Shown here piece after piece: positions 11,355 through 24,030 of a stretch of DNA of 64,000 nt. Location of the stretch: NCBI GenBank assembly GCA_023627715.1, contig JAMAHW010000059.1, positions 1 through 64,000 on the forward strand, given 5' to 3'. The notes below the pieces were generated by a model that was not told the DNA's origin, made no database searches, and saw only the letters and a program-made list of their open reading frames with translations. Position numbers and translations under genes: made by a program. Every line of letters begins with the position of its first letter. Within the stretch, counting starts at the first letter, position 1. Origin of the DNA: Periconia sp. R9002. Taxonomy: Eukaryota > Ascomycota > Dothideomycetes > Pleosporales > Periconiaceae.

Positions 11355-14300
11355 AAAGGTAAGTGCTCAATCCATCCTATATATTGTGAAGCAAGAAGAT
11401 CACCGGAAAGGCGTTTGCAAGAATGTTCGACCTGTTGGTACGGCTGGCGTTTACCATTTTTGGCAGCACCAGCGACTTTTACATTTGCAACAGAGCGACA
11501 GCCGCCATTAATACAATGACACTGATTTCAGTAAGGTCACGACTCTGCTACATAGCTAGGTTGAAGAGCAAAGATGGTAGCAGAAAATGCACCTACATCA
11601 ACGAGGCAAGACAAACAATCCATCCCCGAATCACGCTCAGAATATCATCACAAGGATCTAGACTAAAGTCCCACATAGACGGCAGCCTGCTTTTGCCAGA
11701 TTATGAAGGAAGGCTCTTTCGTTTACGAAATGGCGAACACGTTAAGCCCTTAGACCGAGGGTGCAACACCGAATCAGCCAGTCACCACCACCATCAATGC
11801 CTGGAAATGTGGCCGAGTTCCCGAAACCTTAATGCATCAACCGTGGAAAAAAGAATACTGGGTTCGAGTACCAAGACCGGGATAAGGAAAACCAAAGCTG
11901 TGCGCATGGAGATTAACAAACCATAGACGGATTATCTGCTGTCAAGGTACTCCTAGATATACCGTTCATCAAGTGGAAGTAAACGCCCGGGATGAGGTGG
12001 GGATTCGACTCGTTGTTGATACACGCCCAACTGCTATTGTTTTGATACCATGAGTAATACAATACTCTGCTATGGTTACTTCACGTTTTTGATGCGATCG
12101 ACTGCAAAACAAAGCAAGAACCGAGCCTGAGGTGGAACGATAGCTATAGAGAACCCGCTAGTTAAATTCACGTCGGAATCATTTCGACATCTCATCAAAA
12201 AGAGAAGAATTAGGCGCCCTGTCTTGCCGGCTTTAGATGGGGTATCTAGTGTGGTGTGGCTGCGGGCGCGGAATTTAACGAGGGGAGCCGGAAGTCAAAT
12301 ATGGCACGAGGAACCTGATGCGTGGCAATAGTCCGAAGTGGGGAGCCGGTTTCAAGAGTAAGTGAAATCCAAGGTCATGAAATAGATTGACCTCGCTTTC
12401 TTTCTTACACTGCTTTTCTTTTGTCCAGTTGCGCTGCTCAGCGCCACCCTTGACGCTTTCCATGTTGCTTGTTACAGCCCGGCTCGCGCGTGTGTCCTTA
12501 AACGAAAAGGAGGAACCAACAACATCGGATTATTCAAGCCAGGATGATCGGTCTCGAGTTGCACGATCGCCATTGGGTGCTGAATTAACATTCAGTACCT
12601 ACGGAACTGATCATAACGGACGGGGGGGAGTGTCAGCCAGTTTATCATCCACCTATTCACCCTAGCAGCTGCATGGGGGCACCGCAACATTGATCCTATC
12701 TGCAGCGGCAAAGGTATTCGTCCGTGTTCGTACCGTTCTCCAGATCAATTCTAACATCAGTAATTAGCAGTGGTTGTGAGAAAATGTCTGATGTAGCAGC
12801 AGTTTGCATGAGATTTCAATTGCATCTTTGGTCCAAGGGGTGTTCACGAGGTTGAAGCAGAACTCCGATCGAGAGTTCAACTGCCTTCGTTTAATTGATT
12901 GCTTTGCTCACACACAAAAAGGCCCGCAACGTTCCAGAGAGTCGACTTCATCACAAAAACAAACAGACAATCCACGCATCTTCGACATACCCAGCAGGGA
13001 AGTAAACACTACCGAAGTATTTTCTAGGCACACAAAAAAGGATGGTTTTGATTTCTCGACCTGTGCCGCGGCCGGAGAGGGGGTCTCGTGGCGACTAAGC
13101 TGCCGGGTGGGGTTCCGCACGGCATATAGAGGCCGCTGCAGCCGAAGTACCGCCTAATCGCGTCTAGAGCAATCCACCTCTGCATCAGAAGTAACATGGC
13201 AACAGTAACTAAATGATGGGGAGACTTCGCAGCTACAATATCGTTGTGACGTATCTAACTTGCGGTGCATTTCTGGAATCGTGCAGAAATGCCTCGTCAC
13301 CTTTCCCACACTTAGCCAACAGCAGGGCGTCGTCTTCGAGCCGATTACGATCATGCAACCAACATATTCGACAAAAGCAAATGCAATCATTGCGACCCGT
13401 ATTGCATTCTATCCGGCAGACTCGGGAGTTACAGGAGCGTATAGTTGACGGGCTACAGAGCGACCTGACACGTTTGCACGCAAGCATGGCATTCTCTGCT
13501 TCAAGACGGAAGCAGCTTAGCCACGCGTGGAATTTGCGACTACGCAGCTTTGCATAGGGCCGAGGTTTGGCACGCCTACGCCGCAGTGACTGCCGCCGCA
13601 TATGCAAAAGGGGCCCTTTCTCTCATGCCCACGTGGTCCAAGACGATATCTCTGGTCACAAACTCGTATGTTGAGGTCACATAGCCAGGGTAGCAATACC
13701 CTGTGAGGATTAATTTCAAATTTCATATCGAGGTCACGCCCGTTCTTGACGCTTTTGTTGCATTGAAAGCGTTCAGAGTTGACGGCATCTACGTATAACT
13801 CTGAGTATACAACATCCCCATAACCAAGAATGTATGGCACATGCGAGTCATCCGTACACGTATTTATCATCACGAAAGGTATATTGCTTCAATAGATCAG
13901 CCTCCATTCGCATCCGGCTAAAGACCTCAACAACTCTTTCGATGAAACAGAATTATGCAAGTACACCAGTTCCATTTCTGTCTCGCCGAGGGAATTTCTG
14001 GCCCTACTATCGGAGCACATCTTCCCAGGTGGTCTGTTTTTTTGGACGATATAATGAATGCAGAATGTATCGCTCAAGCAGCTTCTCGATGACATTGGGA
14101 ACTACTTGTCGACGTTTGCGGGGATGGAAGGTCACGACCGATGCTCATTATTCTCTCCGGGTGTTTTGGAGAGCAAACTAGGCCAATGAAGGTAGATATA
14201 ATTAGCCGCCTCCGACACAGAAGTTCGCATAAGGTGGAGAGATGCATCTTCGCCAAAGTCCCCGAACTGGCATCCGAGGAAAACTTCCCAAATTGGTGGT

Positions 14301-15429
14301 TGCGCAGGGTCGACAGACCTTAGTAGCTGGCGCTGATGGGACCTTGCTATGGGTTGGAGTCGTTGCGTGTCACCCCTCTGTAATAGACAAGACTCGTTTC
14401 GCGTTACGTGATAGAATTTACTCTGTGGCGCAGGACAAAAGCCACCCCTTAGAGAGCCAGCCTTCCTGTGGGTTTTCAGAGCGTATAATTCGTCGACTCT
14501 GGGGGTGGCAGCAGATCAAAAAAGGTCGCGATTGTCGCACTCGTCGCATTCATCAGTGTGGTTCTCTTTTTAAATCTTCGCTACCTCCCAATGTTGACAA
14601 AAAGTATAGTGACAACCACAGCAGTCATGAAACGCGCTGGTCTCGCTGTAAGCCGCTCGATGGCTGTATATCTACACACATGTAAGTAGGGTCTACTCAC
14701 GATCCATCGCACCCGACAACTTTGTAAGGAAGATTATTGGTCGGTCTGCACAAGAACGCGCAAACCGCCCGCTCATGGGAAGGCCCTGTACCCGCTCAGA
14801 TCAACATACTTTCACGCGAAAAAGAATGCGACGACACCCGACAGCGGCCCCAACTCTGTATGGTGTCCTAGTGTATTTTTGGGGGGTGAGGAATGCAGAT
14901 GAAAGCTCGACAGTTGGCACAAGGCACCGCCGACCCTCGGCTGCCTCGGGTTTGGGGATCCGCTAGTGCCGACATCCTGAGCTTTTGAGTCCGTACTTAG
15001 CCAGCGGCCAAGCACCGGCAATGAATGCGACTGCTGCGCAACACATCGTTGTTGCAGCCTTTCTACCCCAAATCCACAAGGTTTCCCCCCGGGCAAAACC
15101 CATTCTCAAGAGCAACAAGTTGTCCTTTCTTCCCATCGGAGATCTGGAGCCTTTTGTTTGCGATTTTATCCCCGCATTGCCTGGGAGGAGATGACCGCGG
15201 CCATGAAATCGCGAAACGTCGAAAGCCTTGTCCAGCCACATGCAGACATCTGGACCTCTCACAGAGCATGGACCAGTCTCAAACTTGAGCTAGCCCCCTG
15301 CGTTTAGCGTGTCACTGGGTCTAGCTTCTTAAGTTTAGCCTCTTACTGGCCTTGGTTAGACCTCAGATTAGCGTGTTCGAAGCGCGCTGGAACACTCACC
15401 AGCGTCGCACGAAGGCCAGTCCCTGACAG
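11355..15429. other. Gene-poor, decayed stretch between two 5S genes
   Basis: About 4 kb with only short frames interrupted by stops in all phases. A + frame at 11423-11926 (167 codons) matches no family I recognise. Pieces near 13.9-14.2 kb read like degraded coding sequence, but no family could be named. No transposase or reverse transcriptase motif was found. Confidence 0.4.
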
Positions 15430-16230
15430 AGATGGTGGAATCGACGGTTCTCAACCCACGGGAACGTCGAATCCGTCGCTGTCTTCTTGAGTCAAGCGTT
15501 CCAGTCACACTCGCCGGACATATGAACGAAATGAAATTGCTCTGCTTACACGGATTGCGAAAACTTCTTCACGATTATGACGAAAGCACGCAGGACGCAG
15601 AACGTCGATAGAGACCGAGCACGAGAAGATGGGCTGTCCAGGGCTTTTATGAACTGGACGACAAGGACCGATGACGCTGAGCCTGCAAATGGCAGTGTGG
15701 GACATCGCAAAGAGGACATCATTAAACGAGTGACAGTGCTTGACCTAGAGGGGAAAGACAACTCTTCACTGCGCGATGCAGGCCGGCGATCTGGACTTGG
15801 TTGAGTCCTGAAGTCGTAACGACGCAAGTGTGGACTTGATCAAGCTTCGGATAAACGCTTCATTAAGTGCATGGAAGTCTTGGCAAGCACGGAGCGGATT
15901 TGCATGCCCTTGATAATTCTGGGTTTCCCCCATGCGCCATTCTCTGGGCTGTGGTAGCCGGGTGAGAAGGCGCCACTACAGCGCTGCTGTTCATGGATGC
16001 TGACGCCAATCCGTTCAGCCCGGAAGGAAAGTCTGCGCTCGCTTGGGCAGCCAATCCAATCCGAGCTAAAGCAGCAGACTTTACAAAAAGCGGCAGCGTC
16101 CGGCAACCTCACCACTGTTCAATTGCTCCTTGAATCAGGCGAGGATCCAAATCATCGTGATAGCGACGGTTGGCCCCCGATATATTGGGTATCAGAGGAT
16201 GAGCTTTGCATTTATTGCTGAACGCTGGAA
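15430..16230 (+). pseudogene. Relic of an ankyrin-repeat protein
   Basis: Three ankyrin-like fragments occur in order but in different frames and with stops between them: TTLHCAMQAGDLDLVE (near 15752), a unit with DANPFSPEGKSALAWAA (near 16003), and KAAASGNLTTVQLLLESGED with PNHRDSDGWPPIYW (near 16087-16190). An upstream open stretch (15431-15610) may be its N-terminal part. Frameshifts and stops make it non-functional. Relatives of this type are often the C-terminal arrays of NLR-like proteins, but no NACHT domain is visible here. Confidence 0.6.
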
Positions 16231-16884
16231 TTGCATTATACTGAAAATGAAGGGCATGTTTCCAATGAGCTTACCGCTCATACAACACGTCGACCCACTG
16301 AATTCAACATGCCACGGCTGCACTGCACCACACCAGGCCCCCTTCATGGGGCACTCCCATGTCGCCAGGGCCTCATAGAAGGCGAATCCTCCGCCTCTCG
16401 CATGACTACCACGGCTAATTAGCTCTTCATTTGATCATGCACAGTCGAGATCCCAGATTGTCGTCAGCTACGTCGCACTCGTCGGCATTCATGATGATCA
16501 AAATATTGCTTCTCATCGCATCGCAATGTGTTTACCCGAGGTATTGACACGGCATGGATAATTGCAGTGACGTGCATTAGGTGATGATATCTGTGTTCAA
16601 GTTTGGAATCAGCACCTGGTTAAGTCTCCTCCTGCGGCGTTCAGTATATTCCAACTATGCAGGCTGGACTTCAAACTTTATTACTGTGCCGATACCGCAA
16701 GTCATCCAATACTGCGATGATCAGCTTCCGATTTCTCATATGGTGGTTGTGTGTTCTTGTGTACCCTCCCGCTCAGCATCCATGACTAAGTTCCTCGCCG
16801 TCTTCAAACATGCAACACGTCATTTCGATAAGAGCTCATCCACAATTCATGTGGATAACATTACTACAATCAACCGCTATCTTC
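16231..16884. other. Intergenic upstream of 5S copy 2
   Basis: No gene seen. Bases 16506-16550 share a 45-bp stretch (core TCGCAATGTGTTTAC) with 24934-24979, probably two remnants of one dispersed repeat. Confidence 0.4.
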
Positions 16885-17003
16885 ACATACGACCATAGGA
16901 CCATGAAAACAGAGCTTCCCGTCCGCTCAGCTGTACTTAAGCATGGTACCGGCGGATTAGTAGTTAGGTGGGTGACCACTAGCGAATACCTGCTGTTGTA
17001 TGT
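16885..17003 (+). rRNA. 5S ribosomal RNA (copy 2)
   Basis: A 119-nt gene identical to the other three copies. It is followed by a TTTTTTCTTTTT polymerase III terminator. Unlike the other copies, no clear TATA box was seen at -25 to -30. It faces outward relative to copy 1, so the two enclose the decayed 11.4-16.9 kb stretch as inverted repeats. Confidence 0.96.
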
Positions 17004-17212
17004 TTTTTCTTTTTGCCCTTTGTTTTTTGCATAGGCTTATACGCAGGGATAGCCCTGATTCCTCGATTACATTTCCCTCACGCAGGTGCTGTTCAAAGCC
17101 CTTCGTCATGATGGGGAATACACAGAACATGTGATTATCAATTTGATTCGATATCATTTTGCTCACGAGAGCAAGAGCGCAAATGATGCCAAATCACCTC
17201 GCTTCTATTCAA

Positions 17213-18652
17213 TTACAACCCCAGACCACCATCGATGCCAATGGCAGAAGAATTGTTCAATCGATCCACCTTGTTCCCAAAGAACGACCAGATATCCTGG
17301 AGCAACAAATCAGGCACCTCCGTGCTCGGAAAATGACCCCCTCTATCGTGCATATACCTCGCCACCACATTGCCCGCCCTTCGAGCCCACTCCAATGGCA
17401 GACCATACCAAACATCCCGTGGAAATTGGCTTAAACCCACCGGCACCTGGATATTCATCATACACGCCGGCTCACCCCACGTCATGGCATCCGGCTCCCA
17501 GATTCCATCCCACAGGAGCAGCTTGTAGAACCGCATCCCCGTATACGGCCCTTGGATATAGTACATCATTGACCATGTAATGATTTGATCGAGCGTCCAG
17601 AACTGCGTATCCACGGCCCCGGCCATGATCGTGTAGATCCACATTGTCCAGCCGATGGGTGAGTCTGTCAGCCCGTACGCCAGCTGCAGAGGCAACGTCT
17701 CATGGATGAGGCGGTACCCACTCGCGTTGTGGGCGTAAAAGTCGTGATTGCGGACATACAATACCTCGTCCGACGACGCTGTCCCTTCCGCAATTGCTTT
17801 TCTGTCCTCCTTGGTTGGCGGCGTGAGCCAAAAATTGGCGAGTGCGGCAATGACGCGGTCCGGATACTCCGCCGCCAGCATGCGCAATAGGATTGCGCCG
17901 GAGTCGCCGCCTTGGATGACGAATTTCTCGTAGCCCAGCTGGCTCATTAGCGAAGCGTACGTGTGCGCGAGGGTTTGAGGCCCCGTGGCGCTGTGCTCAA
18001 CGGGTGCGGGAGAGAATCCCGTTCCAGGATTGCTTGGGGCTACGACGTGGAAGGCGGGGAGGGACGAGTTAGGCGGAGAGGTGAGGGATTCGATGATCTC
18101 GCCGACCTCAAGGAAGGACCCGGGCCAGCCGTGCATGAATAGGAGGGGTGTGGCGTCGGGGCGGGAGGAGCGGTGGTGCACGAAGTGGAGGGGAATGTCG
18201 TGGGGATATTCTGTGCGTGGGGAGGGTGAAATGGTTGTTGTGTACATGCGGTATCTAGCATTGGTCAGTTTTGCTTCGCCTGGGTGTACATTCACTGTGT
18301 TGTAAACTCACTTTGTGTTCAGATCCCTCTGGATAGTGGTCCAGTCAAATCGATGCACCCAGTGATCGGCAATGGCACTGGCGTTGTGAACGGGCGGTCC
18401 ATCTTGGAATTGAGGAACATCCAGGAATTCGGTGGGATACCGGGACAACAAAACTTTCTGCTTTGTATTCTCGATGAAAGTCGAGTCGACGTCTATGTAA
18501 AACGGTTGAGGTGACGGCGGAAAAGTAGCTTTGAAATGCAGGTTTTGCGTAAAGGCGGTGGTGGCTTCAGCGAGCCAAACTGCTGCAAACAAGTATAGAG
18601 ACATGGCGGGTGGCATTGAAACGATGAAATTTCGTTTTGAATGGAGCATCAT
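17213..18652 (-). CDS. Epoxide hydrolase, microsomal/EHN type
   Basis: Alpha/beta-hydrolase that opens epoxides to diols. Two exons, complement 18312-18652 and 17213-18254 with a 57-bp intron, give 460 residues. The N-terminus is hydrophobic (a second Met at 13 begins MPPAMSLYLFAAVWLAEATT), so it is a secretory signal or ER anchor. Residues about 36-115 are the EHN domain (PFYIDVD, LSRYPTEF, DWTTIQRDLN). The oxyanion motif is HGWPGS (155-160), the nucleophile is Asp231 in GGDSGA, and the catalytic His is His421 in HDRGGHFPSTEVPDLL, all present, so the enzyme should be active. It lies next to the DHA-type exporter in the same orientation, about 880 bp apart, which would fit a detoxification or secondary-metabolite role, but no core synthase is in the window. 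Confidence 0.92.
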
Positions 18653-19534
18653 GGTTCAGGAATATGGCAGTACCTCTTATGTTTTTGGTCTTCGACAAGA
18701 CATTGCTTGGCCTGCTGCCAAGTTGAGCCTAGCCTGCGTGGTGATATGAGTCGACGACCCCTTTATGGCTGACAAATAGACTATCACCCACGCACACGAT
18801 CGTCGAGAACAAGAGTCCTTCGAAACACTTCTACATGGGAAATATACTCCAGAGAAAGATGTTTGCGTGAATATGGATTTTTTCTCTTATACAATGTAGC
18901 ATAAGGGCAAGTGCAATATGTTCAGCCTCTAATTTGACGTGAGGGCTTATCGTGAGGTGATCTCTCAGTGTTGAGCGGTGTAGTGAAGGATCATAAATGA
19001 TTACAAACCCAAAAAACGGACGCGCAAATCTTTCCTCAATAGGGATATTCCCAAGAGAAAGTCAACAACCTGACATCCTATGACGTGTTAGCCTGCGTAG
19101 AAAGAGTGTAGGATTCAGGTTACGACAGTGAAATGACCATTGTAGTGATATGGCTTCCATTGTTGAAATATTTTTTCCCTACGTGAGGAATTCAAAATCA
19201 ACAGTTTGTGGCTTCAAGCTGGCCAAAATAAAAAGTGTCCTGTCATAGTTAGTATGGAGTAGTATGTCCTAGAGTTATAGTTGGCAAATTTGTAATTGGA
19301 TTCTTTGGTTTGCCGCGGGCTTGCGCGGATGTTGAGACAAAACATACGCAATGGTACGAACATCATGATTTACAAAGCGACGAATGGGAATGGTTGGGAA
19401 GCCTGTCGCTTCAAGCATACTATTACATGTATTTAATGAGCTATGGAGTGGTAACGATGAAACTAAACAAAAGACGCATATTAATCTATCAACCTCGGTC
19501 TCTCCCCAAACTGTGTACCCAAAAATTGCGCTAC
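18653..19534. other. Intergenic, no gene seen
   Basis: AT-rich stretch between the epoxide hydrolase promoter and the 3' end of the MFS exporter. Reading frames are short and not family-like. Confidence 0.5.
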
Positions 19535-21286
19535 CTAGTCGGTTGCTGTAGTGTCCTTCTCCACGTCGTCGCCTTCAGGTTTCACATCTTTCTTCACGCT
19601 GCGCCACTCCACCGACACTGCACCCACCATGCCAAGGCACGCCAAAGCGACCCCAAGATAGAAGGCACTTCGGATTGCGATTCTGTAGCCTTCCAGTAGA
19701 AGGCCCATGGAGGAAGACGATACCAACGCTTTGATGTTCGTGGCTCCCATCTCGACAATTTGCTGGCGTGAAAGATGCAAGCCAGGAATTTTGCCAAGCT
19801 CCGTGGCCAGCGTATCGGTGAAAACACTCTGCGCGACGCTGATAAACACGGCACCACCAAGGTTTTGAATGAAAAACATCAAAGACACCCCCATCGTAGC
19901 ATCGTTCTCCTCGGCTAGAACGATCTGGGCAAGTAGGTTGGGCTGTTGCATCCCCAAGCCGGCCCCGAAGCCAGAAATGAACTGATAGCCAATCCATTTG
20001 TTGCTGCCCACGTTCACTGGCCAGGTTGTAATAAGACCTGCGCCAATGGAAGCAAATATGACAGAGAGTATCATCGCAGGCGCGGGGTAGCCTATACGTT
20101 GGACAGCCCCAGCAGAAAGGATAGTTCCGACAAACAACCCGAGAATAGAAGGAAGTGTTGCAATGCCAGATTTGGTCGGAGAGAAATTCTGTAAAGCTTG
20201 GAAAAAGATCGGAACGTAGAAACTGAAGATCAAGATGGTGGAGTAACAGGAGATGCAGAAGAGAGCGGCTCCAAGCATGGTTCGTCCTTTCATGACACGG
20301 GGAGGAATTGTCGCAGTATCCGGCATCAAGATCTGCACAGCTACGAATCCAATAGCCAAGACGGCGAAAAGAACCAGGAGAAGGATGACCCTCCAGTTCG
20401 ACCATGAGTATGTTGTGCCACCCCACTGCAGAGCCAAGACCAAACACACAACGGATGGCAGGAACAGAGCCGAACCCAAGGGGTCCATTTTTTGTAGCTT
20501 TTTCACGAACGGTGTGGCAGTGGCTTCCACTTTCGTCTTTGGCTGGGATTGGAGCAAGAACGGCAGAAGACAGATTGCGATGGCACCGAACGGAAGATTG
20601 ATGTAGAAGCACCTAGAAGATAGGACAAGGTTAGCGGGTTGCTCGTGAACGGTCAAGAGAGGGATCTGACATACCATCTCCAGCTCAAACGATCAGTTAG
20701 GACGCCGCCTAACAACGGTCCTACCACCGAGGCAATCCCGAAGACGGCTCCCATCAGCCCTTGGAAGACCGGTCGCTTCTCCAGCGGTACGGTTTCCATA
20801 ATGACAATTATGACCCCATTTGTGATTCCCGCGCTTCCCAGCCCAGATATAGCCCTTCCCACGATGAAAGCGGGAGAGGTAGGTGCAGCACCGCAGACGG
20901 CGGAGCCAACCTCGAAGATAACGACGGCCGCGATGAAGATCAATTTGACGGGGTAGAATGTGTATATGCGGCCCCAAAGAAGTTGGAAAGCGCATAGTGT
21001 CAACATGTACGACGAGGCGTACCATCCGATCGACGAGAGCGAGTTGAAGTGATCCGTAATGCGAGGCAAGGCGGTTCCGAGGATTGTCTTATCCTGCGAC
21101 GTCTGTGAGTGGAAAGATAGTAGCGGGCAGAGCGTGTTTCATACTTACGAGAGCGACCAGAAACATGGTGATGTAGAGACACAGCATGATGATCCATGTT
21201 TTGCCTGTAGATGGATACTGGCGCACTTCGGACGTGGCCATTGGTGCCGTAGAGGGAGACTTGTCGACGGGTGTCTTCTTCTCCAT
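19535..21286 (-). CDS. MFS drug/toxin efflux transporter, DHA14-like
   Basis: Proton-coupled exporter of the plasma membrane. Three exons, complement 21149-21286, 20675-21093 and 19535-20612, join to 544 residues with a hydrophobic profile typical of about 14 membrane segments. Family signatures are present: DKTILGTALPRITDHF near the first loop, GWYASSYMLTLCAFQLLWGRIY, the VGRAISGLGSAGITNGVIIV region and [20 protein letters not shown] (motif C area). The N-terminus (about 30 residues) and C-terminus (charged, about 25 residues) are cytoplasmic. It resembles exporters found in toxin and secondary-metabolite clusters, yet only the epoxide hydrolase and a second MFS gene are nearby. ATG at 21286; a TATATA on the minus strand lies about 140 bp upstream. 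Substrate unknown. Confidence 0.93.
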
Positions 21287-21948
21287 GACGCCTTGTGGAA
21301 GTTTTGTGGAGTTTGAAGAAATCGCAAAGGTGCTACCAACGTTCGGAAATGTTTGGCGGAGGTGTAGAGTACCTATCGATGTATGCAGCAGGAATCCTAG
21401 GACGAGAAACCCACTTCCTTATGTATATAAACATGTTGTCGATTTAGGAGTGCCCGAGAAACGGGCTTTGCGCATTGAAACTGTCTTCAAGTGGGTGTCG
21501 GACACGAGAATGGGTTGTACTTGTGAGTCGGGCCCGAATCGGGTTTTCGGGTTTTCGCGCATCTGCGCTTTCGTGCCATGCCCACCCCACCGTCATAAAC
21601 AACGGGCTCTGAACAAACTGAGTCCATTCGCGCAAGCGGAATATGACGATGACGGACATTCGAATGTATGCGAGATGCTACCCGGGAGATGGGATGGATG
21701 GCGGGGAGGTGATGTAGGAGGAAGGACGACGGCGGATGCGTCACGCTTGGCGACGCTTGGCGCGTGCATCTTGGAGGCTCTCGCAAAACACCTCGGTCAG
21801 CATCACCATTCCACACCACCATGGCGTGTCTTCCAGCAACCTCACTACGTCCTCCACACTGAACCTCTCTTGATGCGCGGACTGGTGTCGCGTCATATGA
21901 TCTCACTACCCGTTTTCCATTGCGAAGGCTGGCCCTTCATCTCTACTG
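21287..21948. promoter_or_regulatory. Divergent promoter region of two MFS genes
   Basis: 662 bp between the DHA-type exporter (-) and the FHS-type transporter (+). It holds a TATATA on the minus strand near 21424-21430. Short frames in this stretch show no family similarity. Confidence 0.4.
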
Positions 21949-23528
21949 ATGTCTCATCCCATCGCAAGCGAGAGTTCTCCTCTCATCACGGAAACGGAGA
22001 CGCGCAATGAGGCAGGATTCGCTAGCACCGATGTCTATATCAATCAAAATCCCTCCTCACAAAGTCAGTTATACCCCGGGTGCAGATTGGCTTGCTATCG
22101 CGATATCGTATGGCGTCGCATATCGAGACCATGAACCTCGGCCGCCTCCCCTCGCTCCACCCCCCTTATCGAGTTTGACTGACTTTGTGCCCGCGATATA
22201 GGTCAATTGTTCACGATAGCAGCGACCATGTTTTCCTTCGCCATCCTCGGCATCTTCACAGCCTCCACCGGCGTCATGCTTCCTCCGTTGACCAAGCATT
22301 ATTCCCTGACCGATATCCAAGTCAGCACCCTGTTCTTGGTAGTTCCAATTGGATATATACTGTCGGCCTCAGCCAACTCGCTCGTTCACTACAAGTTTGG
22401 CCAGCGTGGAATTGCAGTCCTCGGGCCTCTGCTGCAGATGGTTTCGGCGGTGGTTGTGGCTCTTCATCCTAGGCAGTTTGCCTTCATCGTCGTTGGATGG
22501 GGAATAATGGCTATGGGAGCAGGGCTGATAGATGGCAGCTGGTGCGCTTTTGCTGCTGGGATGGGGAATAAAGCGAACGGAGTTAGCGGACTGCTGCATG
22601 GAAGTTTCTCCGTCGGCGCTGCAACAGGACCTTTCGTGATGGCAAGTTTGATGGCCAAGGGGATAGATTGGTGGACCTGGTATTGGATCATGGTAAGAAT
22701 ACCCCTCGTTAGACCCGCTACACACATTTCTTTGGTGTTGCATGTATTGAAGATTGAACTGACACCCATGGCTAGGTGGTAATGTCTGCCATACAGCTAA
22801 TTATCCTCGTAATGGCATTCTGGCGCTCTGATGCCGCTGCATACCTGCCGACCAGGTCGTCGTCTTCTTCGTCAATGTTGGACCTTCCGACAAAGACGGT
22901 TTCTTCAAGTGCCATGTTCACGCACCCTGCCCTCTGGGTCTCCGCGCTATATTTTCTCACCTACGTCGGGAACGAGACAGCGATCTCCGGTTGGATTGTC
23001 TCGTTCATGAGGCGCGCGCGCCACGCTACACCTTATATTTCCAACATCTCCTCCTCTGGTTATTGGGGCGGGATGGCTGTCGGTCGTCTCGTGTTGGGTC
23101 CTATCACCGATCGCGTTGGAGCAAGGACGGGCGCCGTGGTATATCTGAGTTGCGCGATTCTGTTGCAACTCTTTTTCTCACTTATACACTCATCTGCTGT
23201 TTCTGTTGTCTTGATGACCTTGTTAGGGTTCTTCATGGGTCCATTATTCCCCAGCGGAGTAGTAGTCTTAACACAACTCCTGCCAGAGGAGATGCATGTC
23301 AAAGCTGTTAGTTTCGTATCTTCGATTGGTCAGGTTGGCGGCGCAGCCCTGCCTTTTGCTATCGGCGCAGTTGTGCAATCGCTTGGCATAGGAGTATTCT
23401 GTTGGGTTTTGTTGTTGTTCTCGTCGGTATCATTGGGAATCTGGTGCTTGTTTGCGGGTTTACGGCCCAAGGTGGATCAACCACAATCTGATATCGAGTA
23501 TATCACACAGGGGTTGCATGAGACATGA
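21949..23528 (+). CDS. MFS transporter, fucose-permease (FHS)-like
   Basis: Three exons, 21949-22063, 22202-22692 and 22776-23528, join in frame to 452 residues. Residues 1-38 are a polar cytoplasmic N-terminus (MSHPIASESSPLITETETRN). Hydrophobic segments then follow with ATMFSFAILGIFTASTGVML, a glycine-rich central helix (GSFSVGAATGPFVMASLM) and a second half beginning ALWVSALYFLTYVGNETAIS, with GRLVLGPITDRVG, a motif-A-like loop. This layout matches fungal FHS-type carriers (Bsc6-like), likely for sugars or small polar solutes; the substrate is unknown. The first intron uses a GTCAGT donor, chosen because it alone keeps the frame and gives SSQSQLFTIAATMF; the second intron is standard. It shares a 662-bp divergent promoter with the exporter. 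Confidence 0.88.
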
Positions 23529-23941
23529 GGCAGTAATGCACATTATTATACGCTCCGTTACCGGCCGAAGCGTGGTCATTGGTCGATGGGAAGTGCGTTC
23601 TCAATGCCCACGGCATGGATTCGTACAAGTATTCGTACAAGGGTATCTGTTGGCCTTATCTAAGTGTAAATTTAGTTCGCAAATCACCGTGCATTGTCCC
23701 CCTCTATAAGTACAATTGTACATGTAAGCTGTTTTGCTTGTTTCCAATGTGTCCTTTTTGATGGGGTAACCTCGCGTATAATAAAGAAACTTTAGCATAT
23801 GATTAGCTCAAAAGCCTCCACAAGGCCAGCGTGGCCACATGGAGAATCAGATCGTCAGAAACCCAACGACTTTTCGACGTCCCTTCCAATTGCACACATT
23901 ATATAGAATGTAATTAACAAATTTTCCATTCATCTGATAAG
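23529..23941. other. Intergenic, no gene seen
   Basis: Spacer between the FHS transporter and the tRNA-Cys gene. No supported feature. Confidence 0.5.
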
Positions 23942-24030
23942 GCGCCGGTAACTCAGTGGTAGAGTGTAGGACTGCAGTGAACAATAAAACCGCCTTCCCG
24001 AAGTCACCAGTTCGACTCTGGTTCGGCGCT
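23942..24030 (+). tRNA. tRNA-Cys (GCA) with a 17-nt intron
   Basis: The acceptor stem pairs GCGCCGG with TTCGGCGC, D-arm ACTC-AGTGGTA-GAGT, T-arm ACCAG-TTCGACT-CTGGT. The anticodon loop gives GCA, and the discriminator base is T, the tRNA-Cys identity base. A 17-nt intron sits after position 37, the standard site. The mature length is 72 nt. The anticodon stem has one A-C mismatch (28-42) and a G-U pair, so slight decay cannot be ruled out. It is followed by a T10 run. Confidence 0.88.

Noticed and set aside
11423..11926. 167-codon + frame after 5S copy 1
   Set aside because: No domain, no promoter or intron signals, and it lies in decayed DNA.
20198..20606. Plus-strand frames opposite the MFS exporter
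   Set aside because: They overlap a well-supported gene on the other strand.
17213..23528. A complete secondary-metabolite cluster
   Set aside because: No polyketide synthase, NRPS, terpene synthase or cluster regulator lies within the window.
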